A DNA stretch of 64,000 bases from an uncultured Dermabacter sp. (lineage in GTDB: Bacteria; Actinomycetota; Actinomycetes; Actinomycetales; Dermabacteraceae), in the NCBI GenBank assembly GCA_947252755.1, contig CAMXWV010000007.1:62001-126000 (forward strand). Reading direction: 5' to 3'. Positions 45,563 to 53,503 of this stretch are shown here, one piece after another. Positions within the stretch are counted from its first letter, which is position 1. The number at the start of each line of letters is the position of its first letter. The notes below the pieces were generated by a model, which was given only the letters and a program-made list of their open reading frames with translations, had not been told where the DNA came from and ran no database searches. The translations under genes and the position numbers were made by a program.

Positions 45563-46459
45563 CTACACCCTGGACCAGCCGAGCGTGGAGGGGCCGATCG
45601 TGGGGCGCCAGCCGGTCTCGTTCATGAACCGGCGGGAGGACACGCGCAGTGAGCGGCGCTGCACATCCATCCGGGCGTTCAGCGCACGCTGAGTGATCTC
45701 GTTATGAAACTTCGCGGGCCCGTCTGCTTTCGCTTCGCGGCCCAGGTCGATCGCCCAGCGTTCGCGGCGGATCGGCTCGCCGCCCACGTTGTAGAAGCCG
45801 GAGCGGGCAGAGAGAGCACGCACGAAGGCAAGGCCCGCGTCGTGATGATGCAGCAGGGTGATGAAGTTCGAGGGCTTGCCGAGCAGCACGGGAGCGCCGC
45901 TGCGGACTTTGCGCAGGGTGTCCGTGGTGACCGGGTCCCGCCCGTACAGCTGGCCGAGCCGCAGGATCACCGCGGTGCGGCCCTGCTGGGCGAAGTCCAC
46001 GGCCGCCCGCATCTCCCGCACACGCGGCCGGAATGCGGAGCTGCGCACGTTCAGTGCCTGGTCTTCCGCAATCCACTTATCCCCGTTATCGGGATACATG
46101 AACAGGGAGGATTCCTGGATCAGCTGGCGGATGTCCGCATCAGCAGCAGCGGCTGCAATTGCGACGGACGCCTCCTGGTGGAGCTTGTCATCCTCCCGCC
46201 AGGCGAGCGGCCGAAGCGCCGTCATTCCCGCCGGGATCTTCGCCAAAGTATTGATGACCACGTCATGCCCGCGAAACACGCGGGTCAGCTCGCTCTGAGA
46301 GAACACATCCGCGATCACTGCTTTCGCGCCGCGACCTTCGATGACTGGCACACCCCGCTGCTGGCGCGTCACGCCGGTCACCTCATGGCCTGCAGCGACG
46401 AGCGCTTCAGTGGCCTCCTGGCCGAGCACGCCGGTGGCTCCGGTGACTGCGATCTTCAC
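45563..46459 (-). CDS. NAD(P)-binding SDR/epimerase-family protein
   Basis: A 298-residue atypical short-chain dehydrogenase. The N-terminal cofactor loop is VTGATGVLGQEATEAL; an acidic residue after strand 2 is not obvious (VTGVTRQQRG), so NADP is possible. The usual YxxxK catalytic pair is not clear, as in many extended or atypical SDRs. Other family signs are LIQESSLFMYPDN and VILRLGQLYGRD. The substrate is unknown. It is a single gene between tRNA-His and tRNA-Lys. Confidence 0.72.
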   Translation of the reverse strand: MKIAVTGATGVLGQEATEALVAAGHEVTGVTRQQRGVPVIEGRGAKAVIADVFSQSELTRVFRGHDVVINTLAKIPAGMTALRPLAWREDDKLHQEASVAIAAAAADADIRQLIQESSLFMYPDNGDKWIAEDQALNVRSSAFRPRVREMRAAVDFAQQGRTAVILRLGQLYGRDPVTTDTLRKVRSGAPVLLGKPSNFITLLHHHDAGLAFVRALSARSGFYNVGGEPIRRERWAIDLGREAKADGPAKFHNEITQRALNARMDVQRRSLRVSSRRFMNETGWRPTIGPSTLGWSRV

Positions 46460-46684
46460 GAACGGACTCCTTCATCCAAGGGCGGGTCGCGGGGACGCTA
46501 TCAGTGTATGCGACGCGGTTCTGATCCGATCCGATCACAGCCAACACCGAAGCCTTGGGCGGTCCCGGCGGGAGACGGTGCTTTCTCGGTCACACTCCCC
46601 TAGCCCGGCTGGTGCGGTCCGACTCGTTCCCGCTACAGTCGATCCGTACCGCTCCCTGGCCCGTGGCCGGTGGGAGCAGAACAC

Positions 46685-46761
46685 GCGCCATTAGCTCAGT
46701 TGGTTAGAGCAACTGACTCTTAATCAGTGGGTCCGGGGTTCGAATCCCTGATGGCGCACCA
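46685..46761 (+). tRNA. tRNA-Lys(CTT), probable attachment site of the element
   Basis: Acceptor GCGCCAT/ATGGCGC, D-arm TAGCTCAGTTGG, anticodon stem ACTGA/TCAGT with loop CTCTTAA (anticodon CTT), T-arm GGTTCGAATCC, discriminator A at 46758 and encoded CCA at 46759-46761. The gene is intact. Mobile-element genes begin right after its 3' end, so this 3' half is the likely attL core. Confidence 0.95.
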
Positions 46762-47051
46762 CCACGAGAAGCCCCGTCGGACATCCGGCGGGGCTTCGTC
46801 GTGTCGCCAAGCAGGCCCATCCCTTCATAGAGGCTCCCGATGGCCACACCGAAGTAGCGAGCGATCTCCTCAACTTCGGACGCTTTCCAGGTCGAAGCGC
46901 CGCGAAGCTTGGCGAAGGTCTGGTTCCGACTGACTCCGATTGCGAGCGCCAGATCGTCGGCTCGCACGTCACGAGCAGCCATGAGCGCCTTTGTCGCTGC
47001 CGAGATTCGCTGGTCAGTGGTCGGGAATTCATGCGCTGGGGCAGTACTCAT
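46704..47051 (-). CDS. XRE-type DNA-binding regulator ending inside tRNA-Lys
   Basis: A 115-residue protein with a helix-turn-helix of the XRE/Cro type (VRADDLALAIGVSRNQTFAKLRG, about 29-51) and a second helical part (SEVEEIARYFGVAIGSLYEGM). It probably represses the element, perhaps through the palindrome at 47113-47130. I start at ATG 47051 (MSTAPAHEF) within a frame open to 47144; the ribosome site is weak. The last ~17 codons (SGIRTPDPLIK...) are tRNA-Lys read backwards, and the stop (46704-46706) lies in the tRNA D-arm, so excision could change the C-terminus. Confidence 0.78.
   Translation of the reverse strand: MSTAPAHEFPTTDQRISAATKALMAARDVRADDLALAIGVSRNQTFAKLRGASTWKASEVEEIARYFGVAIGSLYEGMGLLGDTTKPRRMSDGASRGGAPSGIRTPDPLIKSQLL
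46763..46803 (+). terminator. Hairpin directly after tRNA-Lys
   Basis: A long inverted repeat: 5 outer pairs (46763-46767 with 46799-46803), a bulged G, 9 pairs (46768-46776 with 46789-46797) and an inner CGG/CCG. It probably ends the tRNA transcript although no T-run follows. It lies inside the C-terminal coding part of the xre frame on the other strand. Confidence 0.55.
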
Positions 47052-47112
47052 GTAAGTCACGCTAGCGGCCCTGAAACCAAAAAACACGCTGTACGCGCCA
47101 AGTTCTTGCGAG

Positions 47113-47130
47113 AGTACGGAAATCCGTACT
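47113..47130. promoter_or_regulatory. Palindromic operator in the divergent control region
   Basis: AGTACGGA, a two-base AA centre and TCCGTACT form a perfect 8+8 palindrome. It lies 62 bases before the xre ATG and 13 bases before the ATG of the divergent 75-residue gene at 47143, and would overlap that gene's promoter. The XRE protein is the obvious candidate binder. Confidence 0.65.
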
Positions 47131-47142
47131 ACGCTAAGGTCC

Positions 47143-47370
47143 ATGAGTACACAGGCGAGACTTGCAGACGTCCTCCTTCGTGAAGCTGGTCATGGGGGTC
47201 TGTGGGAGTGGGCGATGGATCAGCGGCGGTCGGTGACTCCGGCGCCGTGGGATGACGTTGCTCAGCGCCTGGTGCGGGAGACCGATGGCGAGGTTCAGGT
47301 CCGCGGTCAGATGTTGCGCCGGTGGGTGCAGCGGGCTGAGCAGGACAGAGCTTGCGATGGCAAGAGCTGA
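47143..47370 (+). CDS. Small uncharacterised protein, possible HTH
   Basis: A 75-residue protein (MSTQARLADVLLREAGHGG...). The segment PWDDVAQRLVRETDGEVQVRGQMLRRWVQRAEQ resembles a compact helix-turn-helix of small regulators in actinobacterial phages and integrative elements, in which the last helix ends in a Trp-containing recognition segment. It is the first gene right of the operator and starts only 13 bases after it, so its transcript is short-leadered or leaderless. Function not known. Confidence 0.6.
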   Translation: MSTQARLADVLLREAGHGGLWEWAMDQRRSVTPAPWDDVAQRLVRETDGEVQVRGQMLRRWVQRAEQDRACDGKS

Positions 47371-47381
47371 GGGGATCAGTA

Positions 47382-48278
47382 ATGTCCGCGATGAGTGACG
47401 AGCAGGAGTTTCGGCAGCTTCTGATAGCTGCTGCCGCTGACCCTGCGGGTTGGTCATCTCCTGCTGGCGAAGCGCTGGCGCACTTTCTGACGCGGGTGCT
47501 GGAGCCTAAGAGTGCGACCACTGAGAGCGCGGGAGATTGCGCTGCTGAGGCGGTTTTGGTGATCTCGGGTCGCGGCGGTCTGGCGGCTTCGGCGGCTCGG
47601 ATTCTGGAGATGGATGCACCGTTGGGGTTCGTGATTAAGAGTGTCAGTCTCAATGTGGACCGCGCGGCTCTTGCGGAGACGATGGGTGTGGGATCACGCC
47701 AGGTCGGCGCGGGGGTTCAGCGTGTGCAACGGTTCAGTGAACTGACCGCAGATGATGGCCCGGCGCTGGATTCGGTGTCGATGGCGTCCGCGTGGGCACC
47801 TGCGCGGGGTGAGGGGTCACCGGAGTCGGCGGCCGTGGTGCGTGAGTTCGCCGCGGTGCTGATTCAGCGGTTTCGGGTGCGCGGGGCGGTTGTGGCGCGC
47901 TGCGTGGAGGTGGCGGCTGACACTGCTGTGGATGGTGAGCGAGGTGTGGGCGCTACGGCGTCTGTGACCCGTCGGCGGCTGCGTCGATTCCTGGAGGCCG
48001 GTGAGCACCTGCGTGAGGTTGGGCTGTCTCGTGAGCGTGCGGCCGCGATGGCGGGGCTGCTGTTCGGTACTGAGCGCCATCCTGAGTGGTCCCTCCTGAG
48101 TGAGTGCGCGCATGCGCGGCGCGCTGGGCGCGCTGTGAAGGTGTCCTCGTGGCATGAGCGTCAGGCCCGGATTGTGGCCGCTCGGCCGAGTGGCTTGGGG
48201 CGCTCGGTGGGTGTGCAGCCTGCTCTGTTCGAGACGAGTGAGCGTGCGGGGCGGGCGGTGCTGCGTCGTGTCGCGTGA
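47382..48278 (+). CDS. Uncharacterised element protein (298 residues)
   Basis: Not recognised. ATG 47382 has GAGGGG about 8 bases upstream; the frame opens earlier, at 47352. The protein is soluble, Ala/Arg/Val-rich and mostly helical, with a repeating basic pattern in the second half (VTRRRLRRFLEAGEHLREVGLSRERAAAMAGLLFG, then HARRAGRAVKVSSWHERQARIVAARP) that suggests nucleic-acid binding. It lies between the regulators and the primase and ends at a terminator-like hairpin, which suits a replication-control or regulatory role. Confidence 0.6.
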   Translation: MSAMSDEQEFRQLLIAAAADPAGWSSPAGEALAHFLTRVLEPKSATTESAGDCAAEAVLVISGRGGLAASAARILEMDAPLGFVIKSVSLNVDRAALAETMGVGSRQVGAGVQRVQRFSELTADDGPALDSVSMASAWAPARGEGSPESAAVVREFAAVLIQRFRVRGAVVARCVEVAADTAVDGERGVGATASVTRRRLRRFLEAGEHLREVGLSRERAAAMAGLLFGTERHPEWSLLSECAHARRAGRAVKVSSWHERQARIVAARPSGLGRSVGVQPALFETSERAGRAVLRRVA

Positions 48279-48291
48279 ACCTGTGCAGCAG

Positions 48292-48324
48292 AAGAGCGCC
48301 GCCCCGAGTCGGCGCGGCGCTCTT
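48292..48324 (+). terminator. Hairpin between the 298-residue gene and the primase gene
   Basis: A perfect 11-base-pair stem (48292-48302 with 48314-48324), 11-base loop, followed by GAAGC without a T-run. It lies 14 bases after the stop at 48278, so it may separate the early regulatory genes from the replication-transfer operon. Confidence 0.6.
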
Positions 48325-48419
48325 GAAGCTGCGGGAGATGAGGATCAAAAGGTTTGGCGGCCTTCCTCGATCTCCACTGACCTAGTTGTCCTCAAAACAC
48401 AAACAAGGAGGTCGCTCTC

Positions 48420-50195
48420 ATGGTACGGCCGGGAGTGAGTGAGGCGCAAGCATCGGCGTGGTCGCTGGCCGCGGGGCTGGCGGGTCGGTCGCGGGTTCGT
48501 GTGGCGCGGTTCAACGGCCGTCGTGGTCGGTGGGAGTACCCGCGGACGCGCGAAGTTGATCTGACGGCTGATATTCCGCGGGAGCCTGCGGCGGTTCTCC
48601 TCTACAACTCGCACGGCTTCTGCCGGACGCTGGCTCTTGACGTCGATGTGGAGGGGTCTGAGGGCGCGGCGCTCACTCACCGTCTGGTTGCACTGCTCCA
48701 GCGGTGCGGTGGGTCGGTCATTGTGGACCGCTCCCCTGCCGGGCGCCATCACGTCTATCTGCCTCTGCGGGATGGGCTCAGCGCGGTGGACGCCGCTGAG
48801 CTGGCTCGCGCTGTTGCGCGTCGTTTCCCTGGGGTGGATGCACAGCCCCACGTGACCGGGGCTGAGTCGGGCTGCATCCGGCCGCCTGGCTCGGTGCACA
48901 AGCGCGGCGGTTTCCAGGAGCTGGTGACGGACCTTGATACTGCGCGCCGCGTCCTGCTGGTGCGAAACGGCTCAGACGTGCTCGGGGCGCTGAGGCGCGT
49001 TCTGAGCGAGGAGATTGCCCAGATTCGGCGAGACCAGATGGCCCTGGCGGCGCCTGCTCCGGTGGATGCGGTGGACAGTGTCGATGCGCTGCCTCTGGGA
49101 GGGCAGCGGGTGCTGTCTGAGCGAATGGCGCGCCTGGCTCAGTCGGGGGCGTTCGAAGAAGCGGGGTACCGCTCTGCATCCGAGGGGCGGATGGCGGTGA
49201 TCTGCGCGGCGGCGCGCGCCGGGCTGGACTTCGGCGGGATCGTTGCGCGGATGGAGGACGGTCGGTGGCCGGGTCTGGCGACGATGTTCCACAACGTCAG
49301 TGGCGACAGGCATTCCCGCCTCGGAAAGGAGCTGGTGAAGGCTCAAAAAATTGTGGCTGCTACGCCGCGGCCGACGTCTGTCCGTCAGTGCAACACAAGC
49401 GCGGCGTTCAATGTCACGAGGGGGGCAGGCACTGGTCGTTCAGCGCGTGAAATTGAGATTGATGAGCACCGGTTCATTCGGCGTTGGCGTGCGGTGCTGG
49501 CTGAGGTGGAGCGAGCGGAGTTTGCTGGTGCCCGGGGGGTGCATGTGCGCTTGCTGTTGCGGGCGCTTGCGGCGGCTGCTCATCAGGTGGGTTCGCGGTA
49601 TGTGTCCTTTGGGGTGCGGTCGCTGTCGGTGTCGATGCCGGTCGATGCGTCCACTGTGGCTCGGTTGCTGGAGGTATTGAGGGAGTCGGCGGACCCGTGG
49701 ATTGTGCAGGTGAAGGCGGCTGAGGGTGTCGAGGCGGATGTGTACGAGCTGCGTATCCCTGAGCGGCATCGAGCGTTGGCGGAGCGTGTGGAGCTGCCTG
49801 CTGGAAAGGTTCATGCGCTGCGGCCCGTGTTCGTGGAGCTGGGTGCTGCTGCGGCGCTGGTGTTCGAGGCGATTGAGCGTGGGGCGTCGTCTGTGCTGGA
49901 GGCGTCGCGTCGCTCGGGTATCTCGCGTTCGACCGCACACGAGGTGGTCGGCATGATGCGGTCCTGGGGCCTGGTTGAGATCGAGCGAGGACGGCTGGTT
50001 GCCCGACCGGACCGGCTGAATGTGGTTGCTGAGCGTGTAGGGGCTGTCGCGGTGGTGGCTGAGGTGATTCGTCGGCATCGTTATGAGCGAGCTCTGTGGC
50101 GGGCGTGGCTGAGTGGCGCGCGTGGTCAGGAGACACAGGCGTGGTGGGTGCATGTGTTGGAGGCGGGGCCACCTGATCGGTGGGCGGTGGCGTAG
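48420..50195 (+). CDS. AEP-type primase/replication protein with winged-helix C-terminus
   Basis: A 591-residue protein. The N-terminal domain carries the archaeo-eukaryotic primase pattern: D74-x-D76 in TLALDVDVEG, the SPAGRHHVYLPL motif (105-116) and GCIRPPGSVHKRGG (151-164). The C-terminal part (about 475-530) is a winged helix (SVLEASRRSGISRSTAHEVVGMMRSWGLVEI). This layout suits an element replication initiator/primase acting on plasmid-like or transferred DNA. No helicase domain is visible. AAGGAGG lies 8 bases before the ATG. Confidence 0.72.
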   Translation: MVRPGVSEAQASAWSLAAGLAGRSRVRVARFNGRRGRWEYPRTREVDLTADIPREPAAVLLYNSHGFCRTLALDVDVEGSEGAALTHRLVALLQRCGGSVIVDRSPAGRHHVYLPLRDGLSAVDAAELARAVARRFPGVDAQPHVTGAESGCIRPPGSVHKRGGFQELVTDLDTARRVLLVRNGSDVLGALRRVLSEEIAQIRRDQMALAAPAPVDAVDSVDALPLGGQRVLSERMARLAQSGAFEEAGYRSASEGRMAVICAAARAGLDFGGIVARMEDGRWPGLATMFHNVSGDRHSRLGKELVKAQKIVAATPRPTSVRQCNTSAAFNVTRGAGTGRSAREIEIDEHRFIRRWRAVLAEVERAEFAGARGVHVRLLLRALAAAAHQVGSRYVSFGVRSLSVSMPVDASTVARLLEVLRESADPWIVQVKAAEGVEADVYELRIPERHRALAERVELPAGKVHALRPVFVELGAAAALVFEAIERGASSVLEASRRSGISRSTAHEVVGMMRSWGLVEIERGRLVARPDRLNVVAERVGAVAVVAEVIRRHRYERALWRAWLSGARGQETQAWWVHVLEAGPPDRWAVA

Positions 50196-50258
50196 CTGTC
50201 GTGGCGCGCGGGCTTGTGGGGACATGAGTCAGCGTGCCGATGCGGCAAGGAGCGTGTC

Positions 50259-51011
50259 ATGTGGAGGTTGAAGCAGAAGCGGGTCATCATCCCGGCGGTG
50301 GTGGTCCTGGTGATGATCGTGGCTATCGTGGGGCTGTCTGTGCTGGGCCGGAACAGCACGGTGCCTGCGGAGGAGCGGGTGGATGTGCGGCCCTCGGCCA
50401 CACCGTCAGCGGGGCCGGTTCCGACGAAGAAGGGGAGTGACCCACAGACCGCTAACGTGACCTCGCTGGTTCCTCTGCCGCAGACCGATGACCCGGCGGA
50501 GATGGCTGCCAATGTGACGCGGATGCTGGGGTCCACGGACGCCGAGCGGTTTGAGCAGGATGACTACGCGCGGGTGTTGGCTGAGGTCTCCCCTAGTGAT
50601 GCGCCAGGTATTCCTCAGGCGCAGTGGGCTGATGCGACGACGATGTTGGCGCTGTCGTGGGAGCCGTGGGAGGAGCGTCAAAAGCTTGGTGTGGCTGATG
50701 AGTTTGAGCCGACCCGGACCAAGGTCGCCAGCGATGATGGCTACGTCCAGGAGCGCTTCTTTGGTGGCGAGGAGCCGTCTAGTGAGGAGCAAAAGAAACT
50801 GGCGAAGTGGCTGGAGGGTCAGGAAACCACGGTGGTAACCGTGCAGGGCAACCTTCAGCGGCAGGCGACGGCGAAGGATGGGTCGCGTCGGCAGTGGGAC
50901 GAAGGACCGGTGGAGTGGGTCGTGGTGCTGTCGTGTGAGAAGGGCGCAAGAACGTGCACTGTGCTGTCGGTGGAGATGACGGGGAAGGTGAAGTCCAATG
51001 GCAATGGCTGA
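50259..51011 (+). CDS. Membrane-anchored conjugation-associated protein
   Basis: A 250-residue protein with a basic start, one membrane helix (about 9-30, VIIPAVVVLVMIVAIVGLSVLG) and an outside domain of about 200 residues containing a ~30-residue Pro/Thr-rich linker. Topology matches VirB8/TcpC-like scaffold proteins, but I see no decisive motif. ATG 50259 has AAGGAG 5 bases upstream. It overlaps the channel gene by 14 bases, so it belongs to the transfer operon. Confidence 0.65.
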   Translation: MWRLKQKRVIIPAVVVLVMIVAIVGLSVLGRNSTVPAEERVDVRPSATPSAGPVPTKKGSDPQTANVTSLVPLPQTDDPAEMAANVTRMLGSTDAERFEQDDYARVLAEVSPSDAPGIPQAQWADATTMLALSWEPWEERQKLGVADEFEPTRTKVASDDGYVQERFFGGEEPSSEEQKKLAKWLEGQETTVVTVQGNLQRQATAKDGSRRQWDEGPVEWVVVLSCEKGARTCTVLSVEMTGKVKSNGNG

Positions 51012-52761
51012 CGTGCTGCTTCCGGCTGCGCCCGATTCGGCGCAATCTACGGGGATCAAAGACTGCCTGTTGTCAGCTGACCCTGTCGCGTGCGGGGCAG
51101 TTGAGACGGCGAAGACGGCGACGAAGGTCGCGGCGAATGACAATGTGCAGCTTGCGAGCGAGGTGCTGGAGAAGGGGCCCACGCAAGCGGTCGCGGATCG
51201 GGCTACCGCGGCTGCGGAGTCGAAGTTTCAGGAGGCGCTGTGGGACCTCGCGCAATCGATCGTCGATGGGACTCAGTACTTCTTCCGTCTCATCATGAAC
51301 CTGCTGATCCACACGACTGAACCTCAGGTGGACGGTCAGTTCATCTACGACATGGGCGGGCGCATCTTCTTCATCGCGCTGCCACTGATCATCCTGTTCG
51401 CCATGCTCCGAATCTGCGTGGAGTCGTTTCGGGCGCGTAGCCTTGCCGGAGCTCGGGGTGCAGCGTTCGGGGCCGCCGGGTCACTGATCGGGACGCTGGC
51501 GCTGCTGCCCCTGACCCACTTGGGGGTTCAGGCACTCGACAGCGTGGCCACGGGGTTGCTGAACGCCACGTTGACGGACGTGGACTCCTTCGTGGACCGG
51601 ATCATGGGCGCTGTGGTCTCCGTGGGGACCGTCATTGGAAATCTCTCCGCGGGGCAAGATGTGAGTGGGCCCGTGAAGGGGTGGGAGGTACCCGCGGCCG
51701 GAATTCTCGTGACGGCGATCATCGCGATCATCTCCGCGCTGCTGGTGCTGGTGTCGTGCGTGATCATCGGACTCGCTCTGGTGACCCGTAACGCGCTGCT
51801 GTATGTCGTCATCGTGGTGGGTCCGATCTGTCTGGCTGGTCTCTCGTGGGGGCCGACTCGACGGTGGGCGTCCACGTGGACCGGGTGGCTGGTGGCGTTG
51901 CTGTTCACGAAGCTTGCTATCGCGGTTGTGATGGGGCTGGGTGTTCTCGCGATCATTGAGCCTGGAGTTGAGGGTGGATCGTTTGTGCTGCCGGACTTGG
52001 CCACGATGCTCTCGGGCATCATGATGCTGCTTATCGCGGCGTTCATGCCGGTGGCGTGCTTCGCCTTTTTCGGGTGGATGGGTGAGGCGTCGGTGGCGGC
52101 GATCAGTCAGGCCGGACAGGCCGCTCAGTCGCGCCTGAGTCGCGTCCCGGCATCCGCGGTCGATGTCTCCCAGTCCGCTGCTAGCCGTGCGCGGTCCGTT
52201 CTGAGTGATGCAGGGGGCGGCACCGTGTCCAGCGGGACCGGTGGAGGCGGTGAAGCTGGCGTGTCCGGGACTGGTGGCGGTTCAGGGGCCGGTGCTGCCG
52301 GTCAGGCTGCTGGTGGTGAGGTCGCCGCCGGTGAGGCGGCTGCCGCTGGTACCGGCGTTGGCTTGGCAGCTGTGGGCGCTGTTGAGGCGGGTAAGGCCGC
52401 TGTGGGCGCGGTGCAGGAGACGGCGAAGGAAGCTCAGTCTCAGGTCCAGGAGGGCATCGACGAGGGCACGAGTGCGGGTGGGGCCACGAGTGGCGGCTCC
52501 GCTTCGTCGGAGCATTCCCCGGTCGAGGCTGGGGACACTGCGTCGGCTGCGTCGGGTCGTGACGCTGACTACGTTGCTTCCTCTGGAGCGGCGGCGTCGT
52601 CTGGATCGGATGCTGTGGTTGCGTCGGGTGACTCGATGATGGCGGATGAACCATCACCGCCGGTCGAGGATTCCACGACCGGGCACGGCTCGGTCCGGTC
52701 TACGCCTGTGCCGGTGAGCGAGGACAGCACGGCTCAGGATGGAGGGGCGAAGCATGACTGA
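50998..52761 (+). CDS. TrbL/VirB6-like polytopic transfer channel protein
   Basis: A 587-residue protein. After a ~115-residue N-terminal part there are about six membrane helices (near 121-141, 151-176, 233-262, 264-283, 296-320 and 337-360), matching the TrbL/VirB6 core of mating-pair apparatuses. Residues 365-587 are a Gly/Ser/Ala-rich, low-complexity cytoplasmic tail. It overlaps the next gene by 8 bases. Confidence 0.75.
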   Translation: MAMADVLLPAAPDSAQSTGIKDCLLSADPVACGAVETAKTATKVAANDNVQLASEVLEKGPTQAVADRATAAAESKFQEALWDLAQSIVDGTQYFFRLIMNLLIHTTEPQVDGQFIYDMGGRIFFIALPLIILFAMLRICVESFRARSLAGARGAAFGAAGSLIGTLALLPLTHLGVQALDSVATGLLNATLTDVDSFVDRIMGAVVSVGTVIGNLSAGQDVSGPVKGWEVPAAGILVTAIIAIISALLVLVSCVIIGLALVTRNALLYVVIVVGPICLAGLSWGPTRRWASTWTGWLVALLFTKLAIAVVMGLGVLAIIEPGVEGGSFVLPDLATMLSGIMMLLIAAFMPVACFAFFGWMGEASVAAISQAGQAAQSRLSRVPASAVDVSQSAASRARSVLSDAGGGTVSSGTGGGGEAGVSGTGGGSGAGAAGQAAGGEVAAGEAAAAGTGVGLAAVGAVEAGKAAVGAVQETAKEAQSQVQEGIDEGTSAGGATSGGSASSEHSPVEAGDTASAASGRDADYVASSGAAASSGSDAVVASGDSMMADEPSPPVEDSTTGHGSVRSTPVPVSEDSTAQDGGAKHD

Positions 52762-53041
52762 TCCACTGGTTCCTCGTGGTGACGCTCTCCCGCCGGGGTC
52801 TCGCGACCTACTAGAGTCCATCGCGGGCACCGCTGCCAATGCCGCTCTCATCCTGGCAGTGGTCGGGGTCGTCCTCGGCGCGGTGATGGCAGGGATTGGC
52901 ACAGTTTCAAGCCGCCCGCAGATGAGTCAGTCCGGGTGGTTCGCGGTGGTGGGAGCTGCGTGCTCCGCGGTCGTCGCGGCCGGTTTGAGCCTGTTCGTGG
53001 CGTGGCTGGGCGATCGAGCGTTTACGTTGTGGATTAGCTGA
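52754..53041 (+). CDS. Small two-helix membrane protein, pilin-like
   Basis: A 95-residue protein with two hydrophobic helices (about 27-51 and 62-84) separated by a short polar loop, the size and topology of VirB2/TrbC pilins. No signal peptidase site is evident. ATG 52754 has GGAGG about 8 bases upstream and lies inside the end of the channel gene. A structural role in the transfer apparatus is inferred from position only. Confidence 0.6.
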   Translation: MTDPLVPRGDALPPGSRDLLESIAGTAANAALILAVVGVVLGAVMAGIGTVSSRPQMSQSGWFAVVGAACSAVVAAGLSLFVAWLGDRAFTLWIS

Positions 53042-53058
53042 TCCGGGCAAATTGAGAC

Positions 53059-53092
53059 CGGGGCCGTTACCGGATTTCCAGTGGCGGCCCCG
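53059..53092 (+). terminator. Hairpin between the two pilin-like genes
   Basis: An 8-base-pair GC stem (53059-53066 with 53085-53092) with an 18-base loop, in the only sizeable gap (126 bases) of the transfer operon. No T-run follows. It may be an attenuator or an RNA-processing site that sets relative expression. Confidence 0.4.
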
Positions 53093-53167
53093 TTGTCGTG
53101 CTCACGGCGCTTGTGGGGTCAGGTGCTCCGGTGCAGGGCCGGACTACGACGTGAGAGGACGCGAACC

Positions 53168-53470
53168 ATGGTCATTGCAGAGAACTTCGATCCCGGTGTT
53201 TCCCCAACGTGGGACGCGCTGCCCAGCGGCGTCAAGACGTTTCTGACGGACGTTGCCGGAACCATCATGAATATCGGGCTGATTGCGGCGGTGATTGTGC
53301 TGATCGCTGGGGCCATCGTGTGGGGCGGTGCTTCGCTGTCACACCGACCGGGTGTGGCAGCCATCGGGGTGAAGGTGCTGGCGGTCGCGGCGCTGGTTGC
53401 GATGGTCTGCGCGGGCGCCAATGCTCTGATCACGTTCTTCGCGAATCAGGCGCCGTCGATTTTCTCCTGA
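53168..53470 (+). CDS. Second small two-helix membrane protein, pilin-like
   Basis: A 100-residue protein with two hydrophobic helices (about 31-52 and 65-91) joined by SLSHRPGVAAIGVK, resembling its neighbour at 52754 in plan but not closely in sequence. ATG 53168 has GAGAGGA upstream. The pair may be paralogous pilin or channel components. Confidence 0.6.
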   Translation: MVIAENFDPGVSPTWDALPSGVKTFLTDVAGTIMNIGLIAAVIVLIAGAIVWGGASLSHRPGVAAIGVKVLAVAALVAMVCAGANALITFFANQAPSIFS

Positions 53471-53503
53471 TCTCACCTCGACTACTGACCTGAGGAGGAC
53501 TTC

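Noticed and set aside
46724..47032. 102-residue minus frame over tRNA-Lys
   Set aside because: Shifted frame of the XRE gene, ending in tRNA sequence; no start site.
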